Below are positions 1 to 8,336 of a DNA stretch of 47,636 nt, in pieces. How positions within the stretch are numbered: the first letter of the stretch is position 1; each line of letters starts with the position of its first letter. The DNA lies in contig CAJBME010000016.1 of assembly GCA_903954065.1 (NCBI GenBank), forward strand, positions 1-47,636. Direction: 5' to 3'. This DNA is from an uncultured bacterium (GTDB lineage: Bacteria; Verrucomicrobiota; Verrucomicrobiia; Verrucomicrobiales; V1-33). Both the position numbers and the translations under genes were made by a program. The notes beneath the pieces were generated by a model that saw only the letters and a program-made list of their open reading frames with translations, was not told where the DNA came from and did not search any database.

Positions 1-1581
1 CTCGTCATAGAAACACACCATGGATTTTCGGAGCAGGGCATGGACTTCGCGCGCTTTAGCCACGAGTTCAGGCTTGTTTTTGAGCAACGGAAAAATGCCG
101 ACTTTGATCGGAGCTACCCGAGGGTGGAGACGCAGCACAGTGATCGTTTCACTTTTCCCTTTGTCGTCCGTTTTGACTTCTTCGCAGAAAGCCGTGCACA
201 AAATCGCGAGGGCAAGGCGGTCCAAACCAGCCGACGGCTCGATGACATGCGGCACATAATTGCCCTTGAAAAACCGCTCGCACCAATGGCGCGTTTCCTC
301 CTCAGGAAGTCCCTGTGCCCCCTTGTCCCGCTGCTCGGCTAGCTTTTTCTCGACAAAGGCCGACCGGCGCGCGTCATCCCATGCCGCAACCGCCATTTTC
401 AGCGGTTCGTCGAAAAACTCCTGCGGTTTGCCGCTGTGTTTTTGGTGAGCCGAGAGATCGAAATCACCGCGGGCCGCAATCCCCTCAAGCTCTTCCGTGC
501 CAAAGGGAAATTGACACAGGATATCAACACAAGCACGCGCGTAATGAGCGAGCTCCTCTTTCGTTTGCCAATGGTAATCAAGGACATCAGTGCTCAGACC
601 AATGCCGTTGTAGAATTTCGTGCGCTGATCTACCCAGTAGCGATGCCACATCTCCCAGCCCCAGTCATCCTGCGGAACCGACAAATCAACCCCCTCAGCA
701 TACACCGCCACCCGGCCGTGCACCGCCTCAATGGCCTCATCCGGCTTGATGAAAAACTCAAGTTCCATCTGCTCGAATTCCCGCGATCGAAAAGTGAAAT
801 TCTTCGGCGTCACTTCGTTCCGAAAGGCCTTGCCAATCTGGCAGATTCCAAATGGAACTTTGATACGGCTGGAATCGAGCACGTTTTTGAATTGAGCAAA
901 AATCGCCTGCGCCGTTTCCGGCCGGAGATACGTCACATCCGCTTCCGTCGCGGTCGGCCCAAGAAATGTGCGCAGCATCAAATTAAACGGCCGCGCTTCA
1001 TTCAGTCGCCCGCCCGTCTCAGGATGAAAATCCACCGAATCCTCCACTACCTCAATCTTCTCCTCCCCTAACAAAACAATGAGCTCGGCCGCTCCCGCAC
1101 TCTCACCCGCATTCTGCGCTATGAACGCCCGTACCCGCTTGCGGAAACTCTCGATATGCTCGCCATTCTTCAGCAAGGCCTCAATCACACGCGCGCTCTT
1201 CCATCCCGTCGGCGATTCCGCACCCGAAAAACGCATAGCTGTTCCCGATTGAGGGTCAACATGATCAGCGCGTACTCGCTTGTTCGTGAGCGTGCACTCG
1301 CGCATCAAGTCAGCAAAAGTATCCACATGACCCGAGGCTTTCCAGATCGCCGGGTTCATCAAAATACTGGCGTCCAAGCCCAGCACGTCATCGCGGTCAC
1401 GGGTCATGGTGCGCCACCACGCGTCCCGCAAGTTGCGCTTCAATTCCGCCCCCAGCGGACCGTAGTCCCAAACACCGCCACACCCTCCATAGATTTCAGA
1501 TGATTGGAAAATAAATCCCCGGCGCTTGCAGAGGCTGACAATTTTTTCCATCAGGAGTGGTTCTTTGGTAGCTGCGCTCAT
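1..1581 (-). CDS. glyQS: Glycyl-tRNA synthetase, single-chain class II type (3' end cut by window)
   Basis: This enzyme charges tRNA-Gly with glycine in the cytoplasm. The reading frame is open from the ATG at 1581 to the window edge, 527 codons without a stop, so the C-terminus is missing. Translation begins MSAATKEPLLMEKIVSLCKR and continues through GGVWDYGPLG, class II motif 2 (GKAFRNEVTPKNFTFRSREF), a conserved ELEGIAARGDFDLSAHQ stretch and motif 3 (EPSAGLDRLALAIL). It ends inside the anticodon-binding domain (VLRLHPRVAPIKVGIFPLL). This is the homodimeric single-polypeptide type also found in Thermus and eukaryotes, not the alpha2-beta2 GlyQ/GlyS type of E. coli. That family is usually about 460-560 residues, so only a short tail should be missing. 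An internal ATG at codon 11 is an alternative start. No T-box leader or clear Shine-Dalgarno site was seen upstream. Confidence 0.95.
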   Translation of the reverse strand, partial: MSAATKEPLLMEKIVSLCKRRGFIFQSSEIYGGCGGVWDYGPLGAELKRNLRDAWWRTMTRDRDDVLGLDASILMNPAIWKASGHVDTFADLMRECTLTNKRVRADHVDPQSGTAMRFSGAESPTGWKSARVIEALLKNGEHIESFRKRVRAFIAQNAGESAGAAELIVLLGEEKIEVVEDSVDFHPETGGRLNEARPFNLMLRTFLGPTATEADVTYLRPETAQAIFAQFKNVLDSSRIKVPFGICQIGKAFRNEVTPKNFTFRSREFEQMELEFFIKPDEAIEAVHGRVAVYAEGVDLSVPQDDWGWEMWHRYWVDQRTKFYNGIGLSTDVLDYHWQTKEELAHYARACVDILCQFPFGTEELEGIAARGDFDLSAHQKHSGKPQEFFDEPLKMAVAAWDDARRSAFVEKKLAEQRDKGAQGLPEEETRHWCERFFKGNYVPHVIEPSAGLDRLALAILCTAFCEEVKTDDKGKSETITVLRLHPRVAPIKVGIFPLLKNKPELVAKAREVHALLRKSMVCFYDE

Positions 1582-1710
1582 AAAAATGGTGGGGTGGATG
1601 CAAGAAATAGGGGAGACGATCAGGGGCCCGGGTCCCCTCGCCCGCGGAGAATGAGTCAAGCGCAGAAAGAGGTGACCGGAAACCGGAAACCCGACACGTC
1701 GTTCCTTTTT

Positions 1711-2427
1711 TCAGGGCAAGAGCTGGGTATCGCGCACCATAATCTTGGTGGCCTCACTTCCCAACAAATCCTTGAGGCGGGTTTGCAACTGTGTTTCCGC
1801 CTCTACTTTAAGGTCTGATTGTTCCGCATCCAAGCGCGCTTGGGCCAGCATCTGACGGGTGGCCAATTCCTGATGTTCCGGTGTGATTTTGTTGATGAGG
1901 CCATTGTCGGAGAAAAAAACTTCGTAGTTCTTCAATTCGACGCTGGTGATGGTGGCAGGGGGAAAATCCGCCTTCACTTCACCGGTGGCATCATCCACGG
2001 TCACTGTCAGCGGCTTGCTCAGGTCATAGCCAGCCTTGACGATAAAATCTCCGCGGAGGATGAGCGTCGCTTTGCTCCCGAACACGGTTGTTTCCATCTT
2101 GATCATCGTCTGCGCTTTGCGTTGGATGACGTTAAACTCGGCAATGGCCGCCTTCTGCAGAGTGATCGTGTTCGACGCCACGGTGAACTGTTCGCCCGTG
2201 ATGGTTTCAAGCGCCTCGACCACAGTGTCGCGCAATCCCCCGGCCGCCTTCTCCGCCGGACGAACCAGCAGCAGCCACGCCACCGCACCCCCAGCAATGA
2301 TGACCACGGACAAGCCGAGACCAGCCCACAACCATCCAAGCCCCCCCGTTGCCGAGGAGGCCTTGTCCACAGAAGGAGCCACCGGGGGCGGCTCCTCAGC
2401 GCGAGAATGGGTTTCGGAAACAGGCAT
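1711..2427 (-). CDS. DUF4230 family membrane-anchored protein
   Basis: This is a 238-residue protein of unknown function. Residues 1-30 are a Pro/Ser/Ala-rich cytoplasmic tail. One transmembrane segment lies at about 32-54, and the rest is a soluble domain. The stretch METTVFGSKATLILRGDF followed by VKAGYDLSKPLTV fits the DUF4230 family, which is typically a single-pass anchored domain found in many phyla. Residues about 185-215 (ELATRQMLAQARLDAEQSDL) look like an amphipathic or coiled helix near the C-terminus. The gene lies 129 bp upstream of glyQS on the same strand. A GC-rich inverted run near 1622-1637 in that gap could be a weak terminator, but it has no T-tract. No function is assigned. 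Confidence 0.8.
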   Translation of the reverse strand: MPVSETHSRAEEPPPVAPSVDKASSATGGLGWLWAGLGLSVVIIAGGAVAWLLLVRPAEKAAGGLRDTVVEALETITGEQFTVASNTITLQKAAIAEFNVIQRKAQTMIKMETTVFGSKATLILRGDFIVKAGYDLSKPLTVTVDDATGEVKADFPPATITSVELKNYEVFFSDNGLINKITPEHQELATRQMLAQARLDAEQSDLKVEAETQLQTRLKDLLGSEATKIMVRDTQLLP

Positions 2428-2583
2428 CGGGCAGTGGCGCGATATCCCTCATTAACACCCATGCCCCCACCCCGCGCCAGCACAGGTTTTTTTCCTCTGA
2501 CCCCGCGCCATCCCCCTGCAGAAGGCCCCCAAACACTTTGATTGGTACTAGTCACGGCCCAACCGCTGGTATAAGTCTCGATC

Positions 2584-3876
2584 ATGGCCTGTCTCAATCC
2601 CCGCTTGATGGTCTTCCTCTCCCCTCTGGTGTTTCTTATGTCCCCACTTCCCCTGACCACCGCCGGTGAGTTTAATGAAGATGAGGCCAAAGTGCCCGCC
2701 TACTCACTGCCCGACCCGCTGATTGGCGCCGATGGCACGCCCATCAAAGATGCCGCCGCGTGGCGCAGTCAGCGAAGACCTGAATTAATGCAGCTCTTTG
2801 AACAGGAAGTCTATGGACGTACACCCGTAGGACGGCCTCCCGGCATGACATGGCGAACGGTCTCGGAAAAAAATGACGCCCGCGAAGGCCGGGCCGTCCG
2901 CCGCGAAATTGAGATCAATCTTTTCGGCCGTGACGACGGCCCGGTCGTGCGCCTGTTGCTCTACGTCCCAGTCCGCGCCACCCAAACGGCACCCGCTCCC
3001 GTCTTTCTCGGCCTCAATTTCGAAGGAAATCACGCCACCACTACCGAAGCGGATATCCCACTGCCCAAAGGATGGGTCCCCAACAACAAGGGCGCGGGAT
3101 TAAATGACAACACCCCCAGTGAAAAGACACGCGGCGTCCAAGCCGACCGCTGGCTGTTCGACATGGCCCTCGCCCGCGGCTACGCCGTCGCCACCGCCTA
3201 CTACGGCGACCTCGACCCCGACATCGACGACGACTTCAAAAACGGAGTCCACGCCGTCACCGGAAAACCTCAGGCGGGAGAATGGGGGTCCATCGGCACC
3301 TGGGCCTGGGGACTGAGCCGGATGCTCGACGTCTTGGAAAAGGAATCAGGCGTGGACGGGAAAAAAGCAGTGGTCATGGGACATTCCCGGCTCGGTAAAA
3401 CAGCCCTCTGGGCCGGCGCCCAAGACGAACGCTTCGCCGCCGTCATCTCCAATAATTCCGGATGCGGGGGCGCCGCCCTCAGCCGCCGTATCTTCGGCGA
3501 AACCGTGGCCCGCATCAATACTTCCTTCCCACACTGGTTCACCAGCGGATATAAAAAATGGAACGGCCGCGAGGCCGATTGCCCGGTCGATCAACACCAG
3601 CTGATCGCCCTCATCGCCCCACGCCCGTTGCTCGTCACCAGCGCCACCGAAGACCTCTGGGCCGATCCCAAAGGCGAGTTTCTCAGTCTGGTCGGAGCCG
3701 ACCCGGTCTATCGTCTGCTTGGCACCAGCGGCCTCAAGATCACCGCCCAGCCGCCTCCAGATCAGTTGCACAACGGACCACTCGCCTACCTGCTCCGCAC
3801 CGGCCCCCACGATATCACCGCCACCGACTGGCAAGCCTACCTCGATTTCGCCGACGCCCAGTTGCCCGCAAAATAA
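2584..3876 (+). CDS. Secreted CE15-type carbohydrate esterase (glucuronoyl esterase-like)
   Basis: This is a 430-residue alpha/beta hydrolase with an N-terminal signal peptide (hydrophobic residues 8-26, likely cleaved near TTA-GEF). The nucleophile motif GHSRLGKTALW places the catalytic Ser at 268. GPHDITATDW supplies the probable catalytic His at 409. The Ser motif and the following AGAQDERFAAVISNN resemble bacterial CE15 esterases, which cleave ester links between lignin and glucuronoxylan. At the position after the nucleophile where fungal enzymes carry a Glu, this protein reads NNSGCGG. The acid is therefore probably E356 or D357 (SATEDLWADP), an alternative site known in bacterial members. 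Substrate is inferred; an acetyl-xylan-esterase-like activity cannot be excluded. No polysaccharide-degradation neighbours are present, so the gene stands alone. Confidence 0.8.
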   Translation: MACLNPRLMVFLSPLVFLMSPLPLTTAGEFNEDEAKVPAYSLPDPLIGADGTPIKDAAAWRSQRRPELMQLFEQEVYGRTPVGRPPGMTWRTVSEKNDAREGRAVRREIEINLFGRDDGPVVRLLLYVPVRATQTAPAPVFLGLNFEGNHATTTEADIPLPKGWVPNNKGAGLNDNTPSEKTRGVQADRWLFDMALARGYAVATAYYGDLDPDIDDDFKNGVHAVTGKPQAGEWGSIGTWAWGLSRMLDVLEKESGVDGKKAVVMGHSRLGKTALWAGAQDERFAAVISNNSGCGGAALSRRIFGETVARINTSFPHWFTSGYKKWNGREADCPVDQHQLIALIAPRPLLVTSATEDLWADPKGEFLSLVGADPVYRLLGTSGLKITAQPPPDQLHNGPLAYLLRTGPHDITATDWQAYLDFADAQLPAK

Positions 3877-3984
3877 ACATCCCAGCTCTCCCCCCCACGG
3901 ATCCCCGACAGATCCTCACGGATCCACTTCCACTCAAAAGCCCGCCGCGACTACGGCGAAGCCGTCACGCGAGCAGAGCCGCCG

Positions 3985-6084
3985 CTAAGGCGAACTGTCG
4001 AGCAGGCGGCGGGGAATTCCGGTCAGTTGCAGCAACGAGCGAAAGGGCAGGCGTTCTTTCTCATCAAGGGTTCCGTCGCCATTGTGATCGTGGCGCTTAA
4101 GCATCTCGGGAATTGCCGGCAACGCCCGGCGGATACTTTTGTCGACCGGCTTGTTCAGTACCGCGGATACCACCAGAGTATCAGCGATATGGGCAGCGAG
4201 TGCTCCGTTGAGTGATTCGAGAGCGGCGTCATCAGGCAACGCCACGGCCAACATCAAGCTGCCCATTTCTTCTTCCGATTGTTCGCCCCAGCGAACGGCA
4301 ACGGGCGGACTGAAAGGATTGTCTGGATTATCCGCAGAGTTGTCCCAGACCACCTCGGCCTCCAGCCGGGTACCGGCGGGCAAGCGGTGCCGTTTGCGAT
4401 AAGCGTACTGATCCTGCCAGGCAAAATTCCATTGTGGCACCTCGAGCAGCGTCTGCCGGGTGCCGTCCGGCAAAATCGCCATCAAGCTCATGCGGCGGCC
4501 CAGAAAATGCGCGTGGGCCCCGACACGAAATGCCTCGACATCGACCGGCAGCACAAAGCTGTCCCGTACAGTGTGATCTTTGACCCCCGGCGGAATCTCC
4601 AGCCCCTCGAGCATCGAGAAAAGCGGCGGCATTTGAATGATGCGGTGGCGCAAGGGAGACGGACCGTCCGCGTGGTGAATCGCCACCCGGGTCGCCTCCG
4701 CTTCGGCCTTGCCCGACGGATGAAAATGCGTCTGCAGCACCAGATTCGACCCCTTGGGGAAATTCCAGGCCAGATCATCAGGCAACGTGAGCGCCCCGCT
4801 GCCAGGCCCCCATGCGGCAATAAATTTTAGATCCCGCGAGTCTGCCCCGGGATACCCCGGTTCTGGCGTCTGCGCATCTTTGGCGGCCGCCCGCCCAGTC
4901 GAGTCAACAAAAACAAGAATATGATGCACCACCGTCGGTGCCGAGGGGCGAAGTTCCACCGCGCGCACCCAGACATCATCCTTCAATCCGAGCGGCAACA
5001 CGAACGTCCGGTAGATGTCGCGACCTTCCGCTGGCACTGTAAAAGGCTCGGGCATGACCACCTCCATATCGGGAGCGTCAAGCTGCCAGCCTTCCGGGAA
5101 AACCGGAACCGCCGGGGTGCGTGCGGGATCCCCCTCCACCGCGCCCGTCCGATGCCACTGGTCCAGCAAGGCCACTTCCCGCCCGCTCAGACGACGCTCC
5201 CACAGCACCGGGGGCGTGGCCTCCCCCGCGTGCCAAGGCGGCATTTCACGACTGGACGTGACTTCCGCAATCTGTTGCGATCGCTTTTGGGCATCGGCGT
5301 AGCTCAAGAGAGAAAACGGCGCCACCTCCCCCGGCCGGTGACAGGCGGCACAACGCTTGTACAACACCGGGGCAATATGCTCGCTGAAAGTCACTCTCTC
5401 GGGCAGGGGCAAGGCGTCGTCAGTGACGGCAGGAGGCGGTAAAAACGCCTCAAATCCATGACGCGGAGGGGGTTCTGGGATATGACAGCCAATGGCCCGG
5501 GTCACCGGCGTCTCGACCGGACGCCCCGCCGCCACCGCTTCAATCGCCTCCCGCACAAAATGCCGGCGCGCCTCAGCACGCATCACCCCGTCGTCCGTAA
5601 TACGATCATTAATCGCCCCACGATACACGACCGTGCCGTCCGCCACCACCAAGGCCGCCTCCGGTGTCGTCCTCGCTCCCACCGCCTCCGCCAGCCTCAC
5701 CCCAGTATCCAGCAGCGCAGGCACTTTAATGGCATACTCCTGCGCATGCGTCGCCGCCACCGCCACATCCAAATCCGGCTCAGCATACACGACATACGAC
5801 GCCATCCCGCGCTCCGCCGCCAATGCCGCCAGCCTCGCCATCTCAGGAGCCAGCGCATTGGCTTTCGGACAGTCATGCAGTACAAAAAATAAAAGACTCG
5901 CCTTGATGCCAGCCGCCGGCAGAAATGGCCGATGCAAATGGCCCCGCGTGTCCGGAATACCACCCTTCCCAAAAGCACGCACCCTCGCACCAGCCTCATC
6001 CAAACTCACCTCCACAGGCTCAGACGCCACGGAAAATCCTGCCACCCCAAAACAGGCGACACACAGTCGAAAGAAGGTCGTCAT
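3985..6084 (-). CDS. Secreted redoxin / cytochrome c / PHM-type copper monooxygenase fusion with EF-hand
   Basis: This is a 699-residue exported protein. A signal peptide (1-20, ending VAS) leads into a thioredoxin-fold domain at about 40-195, with a single Cys (HDCPKAN, C72) in place of CxxC. A c-type heme site follows (CAACH, 245-249). The C-terminal half has the ligand pattern of peptidylglycine monooxygenase-type copper enzymes: HH at 387-388, THFH at 452-455, HAH at 524-526 and a Met in EEEMGSL at 607. An EF-hand-like loop (DHNGDGTLDEKE) lies at about 666-677. Similar multidomain proteins occur in Planctomycetes, Verrucomicrobia and Acidobacteria, without an established substrate. All the copper ligands appear present, so an oxygen-dependent redox role in the periplasm is plausible but inferred. 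It is convergent with the esterase gene and divergent from glgB. Confidence 0.85.
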   Translation of the reverse strand: MTTFFRLCVACFGVAGFSVASEPVEVSLDEAGARVRAFGKGGIPDTRGHLHRPFLPAAGIKASLLFFVLHDCPKANALAPEMARLAALAAERGMASYVVYAEPDLDVAVAATHAQEYAIKVPALLDTGVRLAEAVGARTTPEAALVVADGTVVYRGAINDRITDDGVMRAEARRHFVREAIEAVAAGRPVETPVTRAIGCHIPEPPPRHGFEAFLPPPAVTDDALPLPERVTFSEHIAPVLYKRCAACHRPGEVAPFSLLSYADAQKRSQQIAEVTSSREMPPWHAGEATPPVLWERRLSGREVALLDQWHRTGAVEGDPARTPAVPVFPEGWQLDAPDMEVVMPEPFTVPAEGRDIYRTFVLPLGLKDDVWVRAVELRPSAPTVVHHILVFVDSTGRAAAKDAQTPEPGYPGADSRDLKFIAAWGPGSGALTLPDDLAWNFPKGSNLVLQTHFHPSGKAEAEATRVAIHHADGPSPLRHRIIQMPPLFSMLEGLEIPPGVKDHTVRDSFVLPVDVEAFRVGAHAHFLGRRMSLMAILPDGTRQTLLEVPQWNFAWQDQYAYRKRHRLPAGTRLEAEVVWDNSADNPDNPFSPPVAVRWGEQSEEEMGSLMLAVALPDDAALESLNGALAAHIADTLVVSAVLNKPVDKSIRRALPAIPEMLKRHDHNGDGTLDEKERLPFRSLLQLTGIPRRLLDSSP

Positions 6085-6095
6085 ATTGATAATGC

Positions 6096-6124
6096 ACTAT
6101 ACTCGCATTTTGCCATCACCGCAA
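6096..6124 (-). promoter_or_regulatory. Candidate sigma70-type promoter for the redoxin/cytochrome fusion gene
   Basis: Read on the minus strand, TTGCGG (6124-6119) and TATAGT (6101-6096) are separated by 17 bases. The -10 box matches consensus at five of six positions and the -35 at three of six. It lies 12 bases upstream of the ATG at 6084, which implies a very short leader. This is a pattern match only. Confidence 0.4.
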
Positions 6125-6214
6125 CCCAGGCCGTCATCAGCCACCTCAAACCAGCCATCCCTTTCATCTCGAGCACGGCAGTGCGTTGCGCACGCGATGT
6201 GCTAAGAAGAAGGC

Positions 6215-8116
6215 ATGACGCCCGCCATGCTCTTGACCAACGACGATCGCCACTTCATTGCCGAAGGCACACACCGTCGACTCTATGACATTCTCGGCGC
6301 ACACCCACACACCGCCGGCGGAGTAGCCGGTTACCGGTTCGCCGTGTGGGCCCCCAACGCCCGGCGCGTCAGCGTCGTAGGTGACTGGAATCATTTCGAC
6401 GGCCGGACCGATCCGCTCACCCTCGACCTCGCCACCGGAATCTGGTCAGGATTCGTCGGCGGCGTCACCCCCGGCCAACATTATAAATTTGAGCTCGAAG
6501 ACACACTGGGCGCCCTGCGGCTCAAAAGCGATCCGCTGGCATTTTTCAGCCAACATGTCGAGCCGCACGCCTCACTTACATCGCCCCCGTCGGCCCATCT
6601 CTGGCGCGACGACGCCTGGATCGCGCAACGCTCAGCCGATGGAGGCAAATCCCGCCCCATGTCGATCTACGAGGTACATCTGGGATCATGGGCCCGACGG
6701 CACGACGATCATGACCGGCCGCTCAGTTACCTCGAGCTCGCGGATGCCCTCATCGATTATGCCGTTGACCTCGGATTTACTCACTTGGAACTGCTGCCGA
6801 TCACCGAACATCCGTTTAGCGGATCCTGGGGCTATCAATGTACCTGTTATTTTGCACCAACCTCGCGCTTCGGCACCCCAGATGAATTCCGCGCCTTCAT
6901 CGACAAAGCCCACCAGCGCGGACTCGGGGTCATCCTCGACTGGGTTCCCGCACATTTTCCCAAGGACGACCACGCCCTCGCACAATTCGATGGCACCGCA
7001 CTCTATGAACACGCCGACCCTCGCCAAGGCGAACATCCCGACTGGGGAACCCTCGTCTTTAATTTTGGCCGCCTCGAAGTCCGAAACTTCCTGACCGCTT
7101 CCGCCTTGTACTGGCTCAAAGAATTTCACCTGGACGGACTGCGCGTCGATGCCGTCGCCTCCATGCTTTATCTGGATTATTCCCGCGATGACGGCCAATG
7201 GATTCCCAACCAGTTCGGAGGTCGTGAAAACCTCGAAGCCATCGATTTCCTGCGCCACCTCAACACCACCGTGCTGGCCGAAGTACCGGGTGCCCTCATG
7301 ATCGCCGAGGAGAGCACCTCATGGGGCGGCGTCTCGCGACCGCCCGCGGAGGGAGGCCTGGGATTCGGTTACAAATGGAACATGGGCTGGATGCACGACA
7401 TGCTTTCCTATTTCCAACGCGACCCCGTCCATCGCTGCCACCACCATGGCGAAGGGACATTCTCGATGATCTATGCCTACAGCGAAGACTTTGTGTTGCC
7501 GCTGAGCCACGATGAGGTGGTGCATGGCAAGCGGTCGCTGCTCGACAAAATGCCGGGCGACCGCTGGCAAAAATTTGCCAACCTGCGATTGCTGTATGCT
7601 TGGATGTGGGCCCACCCCGGCAAAAAGCTTCTCTTTATGGGGGGCGAACTAGGCCAATGGCGCGAATGGGCTGAAGGACGCGCCCTCGATTGGGACGTAC
7701 TTCTGAGCCCAGACCACCTCGGAGTGCAATCGCTCGTCCGTGACCTCAACCGCGTACTCCGAGACTTCCCCGCACTGCATGCCTCCGATCATAACCCCGG
7801 CGGCTTTGCCTGGCTCGAAGCAGATGCCGCGGCCACCAGCACCTTCGCCTTTCGCCGCCGCGCTCCACACTCCGCCGGAGCCAGCGAAATCATCGTCGTA
7901 CTGAATGCCACCCCCGTGCCACGAGAAGGATGGCGGCTCGGCGTGCCCCATGGCGGGACTTGGCGCGAAATCATCAACACCGATGCTGCCTGCTACGGAG
8001 GCGCCAATATCGGAAATTGCGGAGCCGTCGAGGCCGAACCCGATCCATGGCAGGGACAGCCGTTTTCCATCCGTATCTCCGTCCCTCCTCTGGCTGCCGT
8101 CTTTTTTGCCCAGTAG
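6215..8116 (+). CDS. glgB: 1,4-alpha-glucan branching enzyme (GH13)
   Basis: This enzyme introduces alpha-1,6 branches into glycogen by cutting and transferring alpha-1,4 chains in the cytoplasm. The 633-residue protein has one N-terminal CBM48 beta-sandwich (about 35-125, RFAVWAPNARRVSVVGDWNH) and then the GH13 barrel. Catalytic residues are visible: nucleophile D312 in GLRVDAVASM, acid/base E365 in MIAEES and D433 in LPLSHDEVVHGKRS. The length matches the shorter GlgB group, which lacks the extra N1 domain of the E. coli enzyme (about 730 residues). A second in-frame ATG four codons in (6227) is possible. No other glycogen genes are in the window. It is transcribed divergently from the redoxin fusion across a 130-bp spacer. 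Confidence 0.96.
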   Translation: MTPAMLLTNDDRHFIAEGTHRRLYDILGAHPHTAGGVAGYRFAVWAPNARRVSVVGDWNHFDGRTDPLTLDLATGIWSGFVGGVTPGQHYKFELEDTLGALRLKSDPLAFFSQHVEPHASLTSPPSAHLWRDDAWIAQRSADGGKSRPMSIYEVHLGSWARRHDDHDRPLSYLELADALIDYAVDLGFTHLELLPITEHPFSGSWGYQCTCYFAPTSRFGTPDEFRAFIDKAHQRGLGVILDWVPAHFPKDDHALAQFDGTALYEHADPRQGEHPDWGTLVFNFGRLEVRNFLTASALYWLKEFHLDGLRVDAVASMLYLDYSRDDGQWIPNQFGGRENLEAIDFLRHLNTTVLAEVPGALMIAEESTSWGGVSRPPAEGGLGFGYKWNMGWMHDMLSYFQRDPVHRCHHHGEGTFSMIYAYSEDFVLPLSHDEVVHGKRSLLDKMPGDRWQKFANLRLLYAWMWAHPGKKLLFMGGELGQWREWAEGRALDWDVLLSPDHLGVQSLVRDLNRVLRDFPALHASDHNPGGFAWLEADAAATSTFAFRRRAPHSAGASEIIVVLNATPVPREGWRLGVPHGGTWREIINTDAACYGGANIGNCGAVEAEPDPWQGQPFSIRISVPPLAAVFFAQ

Positions 8117-8212
8117 GATAATCATCCAATGGAGGCCAAACCTCATGGCCAATTCCGTCCACACGAGCAGCCTCTATACTCTCTGCTTTCCGCTTTCTAC
8201 TTTTAACATAAA

Positions 8213-8309
8213 GCCGCCAGGGAACCGCGACAAATCCGGACTGGTTACCGTTGCTTCCTCTCGGACCTGGCGGGGTTGGCCGGCCGAAAATCCGCGGCCC
8301 CTGACGGGA
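8213..8309 (-). ncRNA. ffs: Signal recognition particle RNA, small bacterial type (4.5S)
   Basis: The RNA scaffold of the signal recognition particle binds Ffh and targets membrane and secreted proteins. On the minus strand the conserved domain IV core GCCAGGTCCGAGAGGAAGCA is visible, with a GAGA tetraloop where E. coli has GGAA; both are GNRA loops. The ends pair: CCGTCAGGG near 8308 is complementary to CCCTGGCGG near 8214, including one G-U pair. CCGCG/CGCGG and CCGG/CCGG helices then continue toward the core. The resulting hairpin of about 97 nt matches the small bacterial SRP RNA class. It begins about 27 bases after the nadE stop on the same strand. Ends are estimated from the pairing. 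Confidence 0.9.
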
Positions 8310-8336
8310 GGGTAGTTTAGGTTCAAACCCCGAAGT

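Noticed and set aside
1660..1711. T-rich stretch after the DUF4230 stop as a terminator
   Set aside because: The run TTTTTT near 1706 is on the side that would precede the gene end, with no stable stem in the right orientation.
2103..2690. 195-codon minus-strand frame over the DUF4230/esterase boundary
   Set aside because: It is a shadow of the DUF4230 gene in another frame and shows no family resemblance.
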